This document shows positions 1 to 10,403 of a stretch of DNA of 64,000 nt, piece after piece. The stretch spans positions 19,468,001 to 19,532,000 of the forward strand of contig JBHGNT010000007.1 of assembly GCA_043228905.1 (NCBI GenBank), in the 5' to 3' direction. Below the pieces are notes generated by a model. That model was given only the letters and a program-made list of their open reading frames with translations, was not told the origin of the DNA and searched no databases. Each line of letters starts with the position of its first letter. Position 1 is the first letter of the stretch. A program made the translations under genes and the position numbers. This stretch comes from Azolla caroliniana. Lineage: Eukaryota > Polypodiophyta.

Positions 1-1783
1 AAATTCTTTGAGAAGGAGCCTCAACAATATCTCCCACCTCTTTGACCCCCAAACGAAACAAACGATTAAATTGAGAATGCAATCTCTCCTTTCCTGGCCA
101 ACATAATAACCGAGAAGACACAAGTAACTCTTTTTGCAAAGAATTACAATGCTCTCTTCTAGATGATGGTTTCCATACACATAACAAGAGTGCTTCTTGC
201 CATGAGGTAACCAAGTGTTGAACACATGTAGAGCCTGGAATCCTAAGTGAAATACATCCATTCAGTAATTGCCACCATGAAGACTTAATTGTTGTCCTCC
301 CATGTGTTAAACCCTTATTCTCAATGAAATATTGAACAATAGATATCCATGGTTGTGGGTTTGAACACATGTCTTGTAATAATGAAAATCTACAAGCCAT
401 CATATGCTTAGATAAGTTCAATATTCCAACTCCCCCCAAGCGCTTAGGAGTTGCTAGATGATTCCATGCAACCCAATTGATTCCCATCTTATCCCTCTTC
501 TTCCATAACAAATATCGAAGAGGTTGCAAAATAGAATGCAAAGCCTTCTTTGTCCATGGCAGCAATGACAAGTAATATAATATCATAGGTTCCATAATAC
601 ATTGTACAACCTTCAAACGTACATGAAATGGCCAAGATTGTGATTTCCAATACATGAACTTATCCCTCAACTTACTAGACATCCATTCAATCAATTGACC
701 ATTTGTAACATTCATTCCTAATGGATAGCCCAAGTGTCGAAAAATAGAGCCTTTCTTCACCACAGATCCTTGCCATCCTAGATATTCCAAATCCCTTTCA
801 GTACATGATATGAGACTAGACTACCTCCAATTAATATGTAATCTAGAAGCCAATGCAAATTGGTTCCATACAAGCATCCCCTTCTCAAGATTCTCTTGTG
901 AGGCTTGTAGAAACATGAAAGAAAAATTAGTAAAAGCTTGTGCAACTAGTTGCCCTCCAGCCGGAAGGTGTAAACCAACAATATCACCATTTGTTGCAAG
1001 CTTGGATAGCATCACTAACAAGGGATGAGTAACAATAGCAAACAACAATGGGCTAATAGGGCATCCTTGACGAACGGATCTTATAAGGGAAATATCTGAT
1101 GTAACTCCCCCATTAAGCATGACTCGAGACGCCAGATCTTGTCCTAATAAAAATATCAGGCGAGACATACGAGGTTCAAAGCCCATTGTATGCATTAACC
1201 CAGAAACAAAGGACCAATTAACATGATCATAAGCTTTCTCCAAATCTAATTGCACCATAATCAATTCTTGATGAGTGTTTCGAGCATAATCCATGGCCAT
1301 TTGAACAATCAACACATTATGCAATATATTCCTACTTGCAATAAAACCATATTGGGTGGGATGTATCAACTAAATTGGCAAATACTTTTGTAATCTATTT
1401 GCAAAGACCTTTGTAAATATCTTATACAACCCCCCAATCATAGAAATAGGTCTCCATTGATGAAACAACTCTGGAGATACCACCTTTGGAACTAATTTAA
1501 TTAGACCAACCTTCCAAGCTTGAGGCATACGACCAGAATCCCAAGAATGTTGAAACATCAAAGTTAAGGGCCCCTTTAAAATGTTCAAATATCACTTAAA
1601 ATTTTCATTTGTCAAGTCATCCCAACCAGGGCTCTTACCACTAGGAATATGTCTTAAAACTGTGTCCATCTCATCCTCAATGAAATCCGCATCCAATTCT
1701 TGACTAATGAGGTCATGCACAATACATCCGACCACATCATAAAACTCATGACGTGCTCTACTCACCTCATTTGTCATTAACAA
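1..1783 (-). pseudogene. LINE-1 ORF2, reverse transcriptase and C-terminal region
   Basis: Reverse transcriptase that would copy LINE RNA at a nicked target. One reading frame on the minus strand runs from 1783 to the window edge, broken only by stops at about 1589-1591, 1370-1372 and 821-823. Visible motifs are SGKSPGWDDLTNE (about 1605), WRPISMIGGLYK (about 1440), DLEKAYDHVNW (about 1230, first catalytic Asp) and RQGCPISPLLF (about 1060). At about 915-940, where FADD is expected, the sequence reads FTNF, so both catalytic aspartates are gone. Positions 1-800 are fully open (about 265 codons) and match the LINE region after RT, with LGGVGILNL and a SRLLCW segment also seen in LINE-2. It is certainly inactive. 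Confidence 0.9.
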
Positions 1784-1853
1784 TTGTGGGCCTACTCCTT
1801 AAAGTAATGAACACATATGTCAATTATTGTAGTAGAATCCAATATCTACTCAA

Positions 1854-1925
1854 GTCGTTGTAGTATAGTGGTAAGTATTCCCGCCTGTCATGCAGGTGAC
1901 CCGGGTTCGATCCCCGACAATGGCG
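1854..1925 (+). tRNA. tRNA-Asp (GTC), possibly a pseudogene, antisense within LINE-1
   Basis: A 72-nt cloverleaf. The 7-bp acceptor stem is 1854-1860 with 1918-1924 (two G.T pairs), discriminator G at 1925. The D arm, a CTGTCAT anticodon loop reading GTC, and a GGTTCGATCC B box are all present, so the pol III promoter boxes are internal and intact. There is one C.A mismatch in the anticodon stem and one at the base of the T stem. Compared with the plant tRNA-Asp I remember, the four differences are all transitions. No encoded CCA. It may still be scored as functional, but the mismatches and its site inside a dead LINE favour a decaying copy. Confidence 0.8.
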
Positions 1926-3230
1926 ATGTTATATTATGGAAGATAAAAAATTCTAATCCTAATTCTAATGTACCACATTAGATCGAGTATAAGTAGGATG
2001 TAACTCTTGGAAAAACAAATGAGATTGACATTGATTATCTATGAACCCATCCCTCAATTGTCACATCTTCGCATAACGATAGCTTTGGCATTGCAACTGA
2101 GAAATAATAACATGCAATTGACTTTGGATAATATCCAAAAGTTCCTCATCTAATGGTGCATGTATCAATAATGCATTACACCTAGAGAGAACTTGTGAAT
2201 TGTAGAAGAAGTCCTCTTCTTCGTTGAGCATTAGTTACTCCATACATGCGATGAATGATCTTAATATTTCATAACGTGATATCCCATACTTTAACTCCTT
2301 TAAGATTCATTTCTTGTGAAAAATTTACCAAAATTTGCTCCATGAGAGAATCAAAGTGAGGTTGAAGCAAAAGAGAAGAGTTAAAGCGTAATGGAGGCTT
2401 TCCAAGTAAGGATTTATACATGTCAATTGCATGATCACAAACCTCCAAACAAATAGGAAAGTGATCTTAAGTTCCTACATCTTGTAAAACTGCCATACGA
2501 AGTGATGTCAGTAAAAAAGAATCATTGTGCATCACATACATTCTATCTAATCGACTCCATGTTTGTCTATGTTGAGTAGATTGGAAAGTAAAACCTGAAT
2601 CATTCCCATGTAATCATGTCCAAACATCCAACTTCAGAACCTCCATAGCCAATGAATCCCAAGCAAGTTGCTTAGGATCATCCATGATTGAATGTTCAAA
2701 CGTAGATTGAGATGCATCAACACACATGTTAAAATCACCCATAAGTAATCCTGGACGGCCAACACATAGGGTTTTACGGAATGAGCCCCATAATGCAATA
2801 CATTGAGTGGCTTGGTTAGGGGCATAAATCCCAACCACCCACACAACCTCCCCAAAAAACGTGATTTCTAGAACCAAAAACCGACCATAAGGATCATTAT
2901 GCACCACTTCAGAATAATATTGATCACGCATGATTAGTACCACACTTGAATAATGATTATTAAGATGTCATGCATAGAATGATGAATATCCACGCAAATG
3001 AACTATGGATCCTGCCAACTCATGACACTTATGCTCAACTACACATAGTACATCCCCTTATCCCTAAATTGAAGGTGAAGGGGTAATCCCTTATCCCTAA
3101 ATTGTCTTTGCCAAGGAACTTTTCGAGGACCCTCCCGAGTTCTTGAATTACTTTTCCAAATAGTCTCGCGAGTAGTGGACAGACTATTACGTTGCATATT
3201 CATTGATTTGCCCTTTGACTTGCTCTTAAC
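1926..3230 (-). pseudogene. LINE-1 ORF2, endonuclease and linker to RT
   Basis: An apurinic-type endonuclease that would nick target DNA for reverse transcription. On the minus strand I see VLCVVEHKCHE (about 3045), an open stretch 2614-2943 with GIYAPNQ (about 2820) and LLMGDFNM (about 2735, catalytic Asp and Asn), then TWSRLDRMYV (about 2550), the conserved late-endonuclease motif. The linker to RT (about 2000-2480) reads in pieces such as QELHPTYTRS. About 150-200 bp around the tRNA do not match LINE coding. Stops and a shift near 2600 make it non-functional. Confidence 0.8.
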
Positions 3231-4020
3231 CTAATGCCAATCCTTTTCAACAACAACATCACTACTAGTTCTATCCAATGGTTTTCCCCCCTTATCTATA
3301 ACCACCAAATTTGGTTTTTCCATATCCATAGATTGAGTTTCCTTATTCTTAGGGCTCGAACCTTGAAGTGATACCTCTTTATAACCTGCTCTAGATGATG
3401 TTCCTTCATCCATAACAACCACCATATCTGACACACCAACATGTCTCCCAACTCCTTTACCATTCCCTTCATTAGGAACCTCTATAGTTAAAGGACAATG
3501 ACGATTGCATTCCACCATAAAGTGACCCATTCATCACATCCAAAATGTCTCCCACTTCAATTTAAAACAAAGTTTTTTCATTCAAGGTGTGTTCATACGC
3601 ACCCATCCTGGCCTCTTACGACTTGTATCCCATAACACACAAAATCTGCACTTATTTGTAGCATTTGCATGTGGAGACACCAACACTTTACCATTTGACT
3701 CATCAACTCTGGTAAAAGTTGCCATAAAAAAGCATGCTTACAATCCACTGTTACCCCAACAAGACATTCTTGTTTCAACAAAGCATGATAGTCCACAACG
3801 GGGGACCATTGCATTACATGCACCAATCGTTTATCAAAAAACATTGGAACTTAAGCCAACAATGCACTTTGATGTTCTGGTGAACGAAACACTACATTAT
3901 AAAACCCTCGTGGTCCTGCATATATATTTTCAACACAATTTGGTGACACGATTGTGTTCAACCATTATTTAATCCAATTAATGTATGGGAGTTTCCCAGT
4001 AAAAAACAATATAACCGCAC
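3231..4020 (-). pseudogene. LINE-1 ORF1, DUF4283-type domain and zinc knuckle
   Basis: The nucleic-acid-binding ORF1 protein of plant LINEs. Reading down from 4020 there is FFTGKLPYINW, FYNVVFRSPEH (about 3900), MQWSPVVDY (about 3810) and LPELMSQMV (about 3720), the order seen in DUF4283. A CCHC-like knuckle with GHFMVEC follows near 3510-3550, then a polar tail to 3231. Small shifts at about 3845 and 3560 break the frame. The N-terminal part lies beyond Copia-1 at 9694-10088. Confidence 0.75.
4016..4020. other. Target-site duplication CGCAC, left of Copia-1
   Basis: CGCAC directly precedes the 5' LTR and directly follows the 3' LTR (9689-9693). A 5-bp duplication is the Copia norm and proves an original, unrecombined insertion into LINE-1 ORF1. 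Confidence 0.95.
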
Positions 4021-4405
4021 TGTTGAGAGACAAGCTCAACATCGGCCGGATCGGCTGAAGAAGCCGAGGACCGGATCGGTTGGGACCGATCGGTTAGGCC
4101 GTTAGGAAAGATATTCCGTGAGAAATATATTTGGGAATTAGTGTAAGAGCTCTTAATGAGCATTGAAGTACTGTCAGTACTTCGGTCAGTCCTCTTAGGA
4201 CTTGTACAAAGTGTTCATTGAACACATATATGTTTGTTGTTGTTTTTTTCTTTAGAAAAATATACACACATTCTTTTTTGGTGTCTTCTCTCTCACTCTC
4301 TCGGTCTCTCCCGCGTATACTGTGTAAGCTCAAGCTCTCCATTAAACCTGAGTGTTCTTCCTTTTGTTCTGTCTTTATACTTGCTTCCGCACGCTACTTT
4401 CTACA
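4021..4405 (+). repeat. Copia-1 5' LTR
   Basis: Starts TGTTGAGAGACAAGC and ends CTACTTTCTACA. It carries GATCGG/CCGATC-rich dyads near its start and a pyrimidine-rich stretch at 4280-4310, probably near the transcript start. It is the same length as the 3' LTR. Confidence 0.95.
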
Positions 4406-4417
4406 TGGTATCAGAGT
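4406..4417 (+). other. Copia-1 primer-binding site
   Basis: TGGTATCAGAGT abuts the 5' LTR. TGGTATCAGAGC is the usual plant site complementary to initiator tRNA-Met; the last base differs here. Confidence 0.9.
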
Positions 4418-4468
4418 GCGAGGGTTGAGAACCTCTCTGCAGCCGACACAGCTTGACGAAGAAGAACG

Positions 4469-7400
4469 ATGGATAGAGGCATGGCGAGCTCGCTTCCAAC
4501 AGAGAAGCTCGACAGAACCAACTACGCGTCTTGGTCCTACAAGATGCACCAGTACCTGCTCGGGCACGGCTACTGGAGTTATGTCGAAGGAGCTAATGAC
4601 GCGGCACCCGAATCGACACACAGAGACTTCCCGTCATGGGAGCTATCGGCGAGCAGGGTATTATACTGCTTCACGTCGTGTGTGGGCGAACAGCTATTGA
4701 GCTATGTTCGGGATGCAAAGACACCGAAGGGTGCGTGGGAAAATCTGAAGAAGATTTTAGCTGCGAGCACCACAGCCAGGAAGCTTCAGCTCTGACAGGA
4801 GTTGAGCAACCTACGACAACGCGACTTGTCGGTGGCGGACTATACCTCGAAGATCAAGGATATCTGCGACTCCCTCGCCTCCATACAGGTGAACATCGAG
4901 GAGAGCGAGATGGTCCAGATCTGTCTTGGAGGTTTGGCGTCGAAGTTCGGAGCGTTCCGAACGGCTGTGTGTACCCGGGAGAATACGCCGTCCTTTTTTG
5001 ACTTACAGTCAATGCTCCTGGTAGAGGAGAACCACGCGGGTGCGTCTACAAGCACGCACACCGACAGCAGAATGCTGTACACGGAGGGAGATAGGCCTCG
5101 TGGACGTGGAGGACGAGGCGAGTCGGCGCGCAATGGAGGTGGCCGACGAGATCAAGGAAGAAGGCACCAAACTGATGCCGACAGCAACTCCGGACCCTCC
5201 GGAAACAGGGGGAGTCGAAGCGATGAGAACCGGCAAGGGAAGGCCATCGCGGAGTGTTGGTACTGTGGCAAGAAAGGCCACAGGGAAAGTGAGTGCTGGA
5301 AGAAGCGCGCCGATTCGGAGAGAACCGGTTCCGGAAACGGCTCCAGACATACCGACAAGGGAGATCGGCAGCGATCGCACTACGTCGAAGACTCCGGGAG
5401 AGCCGGAGAAGGGTCTGCCTTCGTGACGAGACACGAAGCAAACTCAATGAAACAGAGCACCCCGAGATTGGACGAGGTGTGGTATGTAGACTCCGGCACG
5501 TCAAACCACATGACGAGCCATAAGGAGTGGTTCTCGTACCTTGAAAAACCGATACAACCTGGAGTAGTCGCAACAGGAGACGACACTCCGCATCCGATCG
5601 CGAATGTCGGAGAAGTTCCCCTTAGCCATGTCGGGCAGAAAGGGAAACTCATGAACGTGCTGCACGTCTTGACAATCACGAAAAACTTGGTCTCGGTCGG
5701 ACAGATCGTCGACCAAGGGATGGAGGTTCGGTTTACACACCTTGGGTGCTTCATTGAGGAAGAAGGCCGTGTGATTGCGCAAGGGCGCAGAGACGGGAGG
5801 ATGTTCATCCTCGACTCCACTGACGGCGGCACCGCAATGTTCGCGAAGGGACAAAAAACCAAGTCGGACATCGACTTGTGGCACAAGCGGATAGGCCATG
5901 TCAACCACCAACGGCTTCAAGATCTGCAATGGAAACAGGTAGTGTTCGGATTGCCCAAATTTAGTGGCCGAAAGGCACAAATTTGTGAAGCCTGCTAGCT
6001 CGGGAAGCAACACCGACTTCCTTTCCCAAATGAACGAAACCGGAGCCGGAACAAGCTCGACCTTATACACTCCGATGTATGGGGGCCGGCACAAAACGTT
6101 AGTCTTGGCGGGAGCCGGTATTTCGTCTCATTCATCGACGACCACACGCGGCACACGTGGATCTACCTCATTGAGAGGAAGAGCGAAGTCTTCGACTATT
6201 TCTGGGACCTCAAAGGGTTCGTGGAAACGGAAACGGGACGAAAGATCAAGTGTCTGCGGTCGGATGGCGTGAAAGAGTACTTTTCCAGTCAATTCAACGG
6301 TTATCTACAACAAATGGGAATTCGCCGCGAATTTAGTTGTAGATACACGCCGGAGCAGAACGGCGTGGCAGAGAGAAAGAATCGGTCAGTTGTGGAAGCG
6401 GCACGGGCAATGCTGGAGGAGAAGAGCTTGCCCAAGTTCTACTGGGCCAAGGCGGTAAGGACCGCGGTATACATCCAGAACCGGATTGGAGACAAGGTGT
6501 CGGCGCACGAGCTATACGTCGGAACGAAGCCGAACTTATGACACTTGAGGGTGTTCGGTAGCATTGCGTATGTGCATATACCGAAGGAGAAAAGGAGGAA
6601 GCTGGACGCAAAGGCCGAGAAATGCATCTTGGTCGGTTACTCGAACGAGCAGAAGGGTTATAAGTGCTATATCCCTCGCACCAAACAAGTGCGTGTTAGC
6701 CGCGACGTTGTATTTGACGAGTCCGCGTCCTGGTACCTGCCCCCGACTACGAACCCCGACTCCAATCCGAGCTCTGACGATGAGGTCAGCGAGGCCGAGA
6801 TGCCTCCGGATGAGCCCGAAATCGAGACCCGCGAAGAGAGTCCGATTTCACTCCGGTTAAGTGGACCGATTGGACGGTTGAGTCGGTATGACCAGTCCGA
6901 TAAAGAGTCGGCGAGTAGTGGAGACTCGGCCGTGCATTCCCCACACAGGAAGCCGAGGAGACGGCTTACACGCAAAGAGAAAGGGAAGAAGAAGGTGTCT
7001 GATTCCGGCACAGATAGGAACGAGTCAGACCGACGCGAGTCCGACTCAGAGGGAACCGATGACGGGTCTTTAAAAGTGAAGTCCGCGTCGATCGAGAAGG
7101 CCTCGACATCGGCTAATCCGAGATTACGCCGATCTACCTGCCAGAAGAATCCTGTTTTGCGGTTCAGATACAACGAGTACATGGCGCATCATTATGCGTA
7201 CATGACCCGTGTAGCGGAAGTGCGTGAGCCGGAGAGCTACGCAGAAGCGACTAAAGACGCGAATTGGCGTGCCGCAATGGAGGAAGAGATGCACGCATTG
7301 GCGGAGAACGAGACCTGGGACCTGGTTGACGCACCAAGAGGGGTAAAACCGATCGGGTGTAGGTGGGTGTACAAAGTCAAGTACAACACCGATGGCTCGG

Positions 7401-9016
7401 TCAACCGGTACAAGGCTCGGCTAGTGGCAAAGGGCTACGCGTAGAAGCACGGCATCGACTACGATGAGACATTTGCGCCGGTCGCGAAAATGACGACCGT
7501 CCGTATTTTGCTCACAGTAGCCGCGGCCAAGGGGTGGCACCTACATCAAATGGATGTAAAGAATGCGTTCCTGCAAGGTGACCTTGAGGAACAAGTGTAC
7601 ATGGTACAGCCCCCCGGATTTCCCTCCGGAACAAACTCCTCGACAGTATGCCGACTGAAGAAGTCCCTTTACGGATTGAAGCAAGCCCCGCGTGCCTGGA
7701 ACGCGAAGATCACGCAACAACTGCGTCAGATGGGCTTTGTCACGTCAAAATTGGACTCTTCCCTGTTCATCCGGAAAGGTCGACTCGGACCAGTTAGTAT
7801 TCTACTATATGTCGATGACTTGGTCATCACCGGCGCCGACCTAGGCGAAATCGACCGCGTGAAGCTCCAGCTTGCGGCATCGTTCGACATGAAGGATCTG
7901 GGGGACCTTCATTACTTCCTCGGGATCGAAGTGATCCGTACCCCCAAAGGCATATTGATCAGCCAACGTCATTACGTGCTGGGTATGCTCTTCAAACTCG
8001 GGATGGCCGACTGTAAGTCCGTCTCGACTCCTCTGGACAGAACCATCAAGCTTCATCCCGATACGGGAGAGGTATGCGACCCGACGAGGTTCCAACAAAT
8101 TGTCGGAAGCCTCATATACTTGACCATCACCCGACCCGACCTCAGTTATCCGGTCGGGGTGATCAATCAGTTCATGGCGCGACCTACCCAGGAGCACCTT
8201 CAGTGTGCGCAACGCGTACTGCGGTACATAAGTGGCACTAAGGACCGAGGACTGCTATATCAGACCGGTGCAGCCGCGCAGTTAGTCGGCTACACCGATG
8301 CTGATTGGGCTGGCAACGCCGCCGATCGCCGATCCACGTCCGGATACGCGTTCTCCCTCGGGAGTGCCGCGATCGCGTGGAGTAGTAAGAAGCAGCCGAC
8401 AGTTGCATTGTCGAGCACCGAAGCTGAGTACCGAGGAGCGGCTGTCGCGACATGCGAAGCCATATGGTTGAAGTGGCTACTTAAGGACTTGCAAGCGGAG
8501 GTGTCAGATCCGACGACGATCTACTGCGACAACCTCAGCAGCATCCAGCTCGCGAAGAACCCCGTTTTCCACACATGGACCAAGCACATTGAGGTGCACT
8601 ACCATTTCATCCGTGAGCGTGTCCTTTCCGGTGAAGTCGAACTTCAGTACATGCCGACGGATCGGCAGACTGCCAACATCTTCACAAAACCTCTTGGTCT
8701 GGACAAGTTGCGGCAATTCTCAGGTGTGCTCGGGTTGCGTCACCTTGATGTGCCGAACTTGAGGGGGAGAACAGTCCCGAACGACCAAGCAAGGCAGCAG
8801 GAAAGGAGCGGAGACCACGACACCGAGTCGGTTGTCCGTAACACCGAGTCGGTTGACGAGTTTGACTTCGGATCGGCTGAAGAAGCCGAGGGCGGACCCG
8901 CGGAAAAGTCCGGAAGCGGACAGAAGGGGAGCAGCCGAAGGAGAGAGCCGAAGCCAACCACGCATGGGGAGATGACGCCATCGAGGGTGAGAAGACTGAA
9001 GACAAGTTGGAGATAG
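4469..9016 (+). pseudogene. Copia-1 gag-pol polyprotein (four in-frame stops, no frameshift)
   Basis: One frame from ATG 4469 to 9016 encodes gag (4469-5430, zinc knuckle CWYCGKKGHRESEC at 5255-5296), aspartic protease (DSGTSNHM, about 5490), GAG-pre-integrase (LWHKRIGHVN, about 5877), integrase (Asp at about 6070, RSDG at about 6255, NGVAERKN with Glu at about 6365), reverse transcriptase (YVDD at 7808-7819) and RNase H (YTDADWAG, about 8295; LSSTEAEY, about 8410; CDNLSSI, about 8527). Only four stops interrupt it: TGA 4793, TAG 5996, TGA 6539 and TAG 7442. There are no indels over about 1500 codons. The start fits the spacing after the primer site. It is non-coding as it stands unless stops are read through. 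Confidence 0.92.
8761..8769 (+). other. Internal polypurine tract of Copia-1
   Basis: GAGGGGGAG, identical to the tract touching the 3' LTR but 534 bp upstream, just after the RNase H end (HLDVPNLRGR). In most Copia elements the LTR starts here. The same internal copy exists in Copia-2 (61360-61368). Confidence 0.7.
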
Positions 9017-9294
9017 CCAACTCGGACGAGAGCGAAAACCGATCGGAGGTAGCCGAGTCGATTCGGATGTTTGATTCAGACACGTTGAATCAACTAAGGC
9101 CCAAGCGGAAGAAAAGGCAGAAGAAGAAGTGTCGACGCCGCAACAGTAGAAGAGCTGATAAGGGCCACATGAGTAGACAAGCCGACCGGAAGGGTCGAAG
9201 CGCGCGGAGTCGAACAGGTCGAGGAGCGCGAGCGAGGCGTGAAGCCAAGAGGAACCGGAGCTGTGAAGATCCCAAAGAGCCTCAAGTTGAGCTT
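8770..9294 (+). other. Copia-1 extra tail module between two purine tracts
   Basis: About 525 bp with no Copia core domain. The pol frame continues to 9016 with an acidic Ser/Glu-rich segment. A second open stretch in another frame (about 9007-9309) is strongly basic, with RPKRKKRQKKK and RSARSRTGRGARARR. Copia-2 has a related, more decayed module (61369-61951), so it was in their common ancestor. It could be a structural, localisation or packaging segment; I do not recognise it. Confidence 0.6.
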
Positions 9295-9303
9295 GAGGGG
9301 GAG
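9295..9303 (+). other. Copia-1 polypurine tract
   Basis: GAGGGGGAG directly before the TGTTGAG start of the 3' LTR; primes plus-strand DNA synthesis in the family. Confidence 0.85.
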
Positions 9304-9688
9304 TGTTGAGAGACAAGCTCAACATCGGCCGGATCGGCTGAAGAAGCCGAGGACCGGATCGGTTGGGACCGATCGGTTAGGCCGTTAGGAAAGATATTCC
9401 ATGAGGAATAGATTTGGGAATTAGTGTAAGAGCTCTTAATGAGAATTGAAGTACTGTCAGTACTTCGGTCAGCCCTCCTAGGACTTGTACAAAGTGTTCA
9501 TTGAACACATATATGTTTGTTGTTGTTTTTTTCTTTAGAAAAATATACACACATTCTTTTTTGGTGTCTTCTCTCTCACTCTCTCGGTCTCTCCCACGTA
9601 TACTGTGTAAGCTCAAGCTCTCCATTAAACCTGAGTGTTCTTCCTTCTGTTCTGTCTTTATACTTGCTTCCGCACACTACTTTCTACA
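9304..9688 (+). repeat. Copia-1 3' LTR
   Basis: 385 bp, TGTTGAGAGAC...TTTCTACA, about 97% identical to the 5' LTR. Followed by the CGCAC duplication at 9689-9693. Confidence 0.95.
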
Positions 9689-9693
9689 CGCAC

Positions 9694-10088
9694 AATCATG
9701 GAATACATCAAAAGATTGCAACAATATCTTAGCATCAACTTCCACATCATGCACATCCTCATCATTGCATTCTTTCACTGCATTTTCGTTTTCTTCCACA
9801 AGATCAGACAACAAGGTATTGGCCCCATAAATTATCCCAATTACAATTATCCTTGTCAACCTCATTTACATGTATTACTTCGGCATATGTTGCTTTTTTC
9901 TCATTAATTTCCTCTATGCCCTTAAACCTCTTAGAGCTTCCAATGTCTTCCCTTTCATGATTACATTCAACCATCACATTATTCTTTTTTGGATCAATTG
10001 TTTCCATATTGATGTCCCCCACAATTTGAGAGGAATTCATGTTTATATCCATTATTCTTGATGTGATAGTGATCTGGGATAAAAACAA
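9694..10088 (-). pseudogene. LINE-1 ORF1, N-terminal part
   Basis: Minus-strand open segments contain KKATYAEVIHV (about 9880), typical of the start of plant LINE ORF1, and an acidic polar region. It ends at the Copia-1 duplication with SFDVFHDCA, whose continuation lies at 4020 downward. A frame change near 9810-9860 breaks it. Confidence 0.7.
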
Positions 10089-10403
10089 TTTTCCATGAAC
10101 AAGAAAGACAACCGGAACTCACCCGATTGAAGAGGTTGACGATGATGAATACAATAGAAGACCCGCAATTTGTGTTGAGTATATGGATGCCAACAACACA
10201 AGATTCCTTATTTTAATCGTTGCTTCTCGCATAGACCACCAAATTAACTTGCTAATCGAGAGCTTTCTAACGCATGTCTTTATGCTCAATTCCGTTATCG
10301 ATAGAGATTGCAACAATAAAAACAATTTCGCTTCTTCTTCCCCTCTCAACTCTTGCTTTTCTCTCTCTCTCTCTCTCTCTCTTTCGTAAATAATGACTTT
10401 CAT
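10089..10403 (-). other. Probable LINE-1 5' untranslated region with (CT)n
   Basis: AT-rich, stop-filled sequence upstream of ORF1 on the minus strand, with a (CT)n run at about 10359-10383. The exact 5' end of the LINE is not visible. Confidence 0.45.

Larger units (their letters stand above)
1..4020 (-). mobile_element. LINE-1 (3' two-thirds), non-LTR retrotransposon
   Basis: On the minus strand the order is ORF1 (3231-4020), endonuclease (about 2500-3060), reverse transcriptase (821-1783) and the post-RT C-terminal region (1-800), as in plant L1-like LINEs. The element runs off the left edge of the window. Its ORF1 is cut at 4020 by Copia-1 and resumes at 9694: removing Copia-1 and one copy of the CGCAC duplication restores the ORF1 frame across the site. 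It is dead: nonsense codons in ORF2, a lost RT catalytic motif and an antisense tRNA insertion. Confidence 0.9.
4021..9688 (+). mobile_element. Copia-1, complete Ty1/Copia LTR retrotransposon
   Basis: 5668 bp with 385-bp TG...CA LTRs, a tRNA-Met-type primer site at 4406, gag-protease-integrase-RT-RNase H in Copia order, a purine tract at 9295-9303 and a perfect 5-bp duplication. Roughly ten differences between the LTRs (about 2.6%) indicate a fairly recent insertion. The GC-rich coding region contrasts with the AT-rich LINE around it. A relative, Copia-2, lies at 56599-62387. Confidence 0.97.

Noticed and set aside
1854-1925. Plastid-derived tRNA insertion
   Set aside because: The sequence resembles nuclear cytosolic tRNA-Asp, not the plastid trnD as I remember it.
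8720-9325. 200-codon antisense ORF in the Copia-1 tail
   Set aside because: Shadow of the GC-rich sense frame; not supported in Copia-2 at the same place (different open segment).
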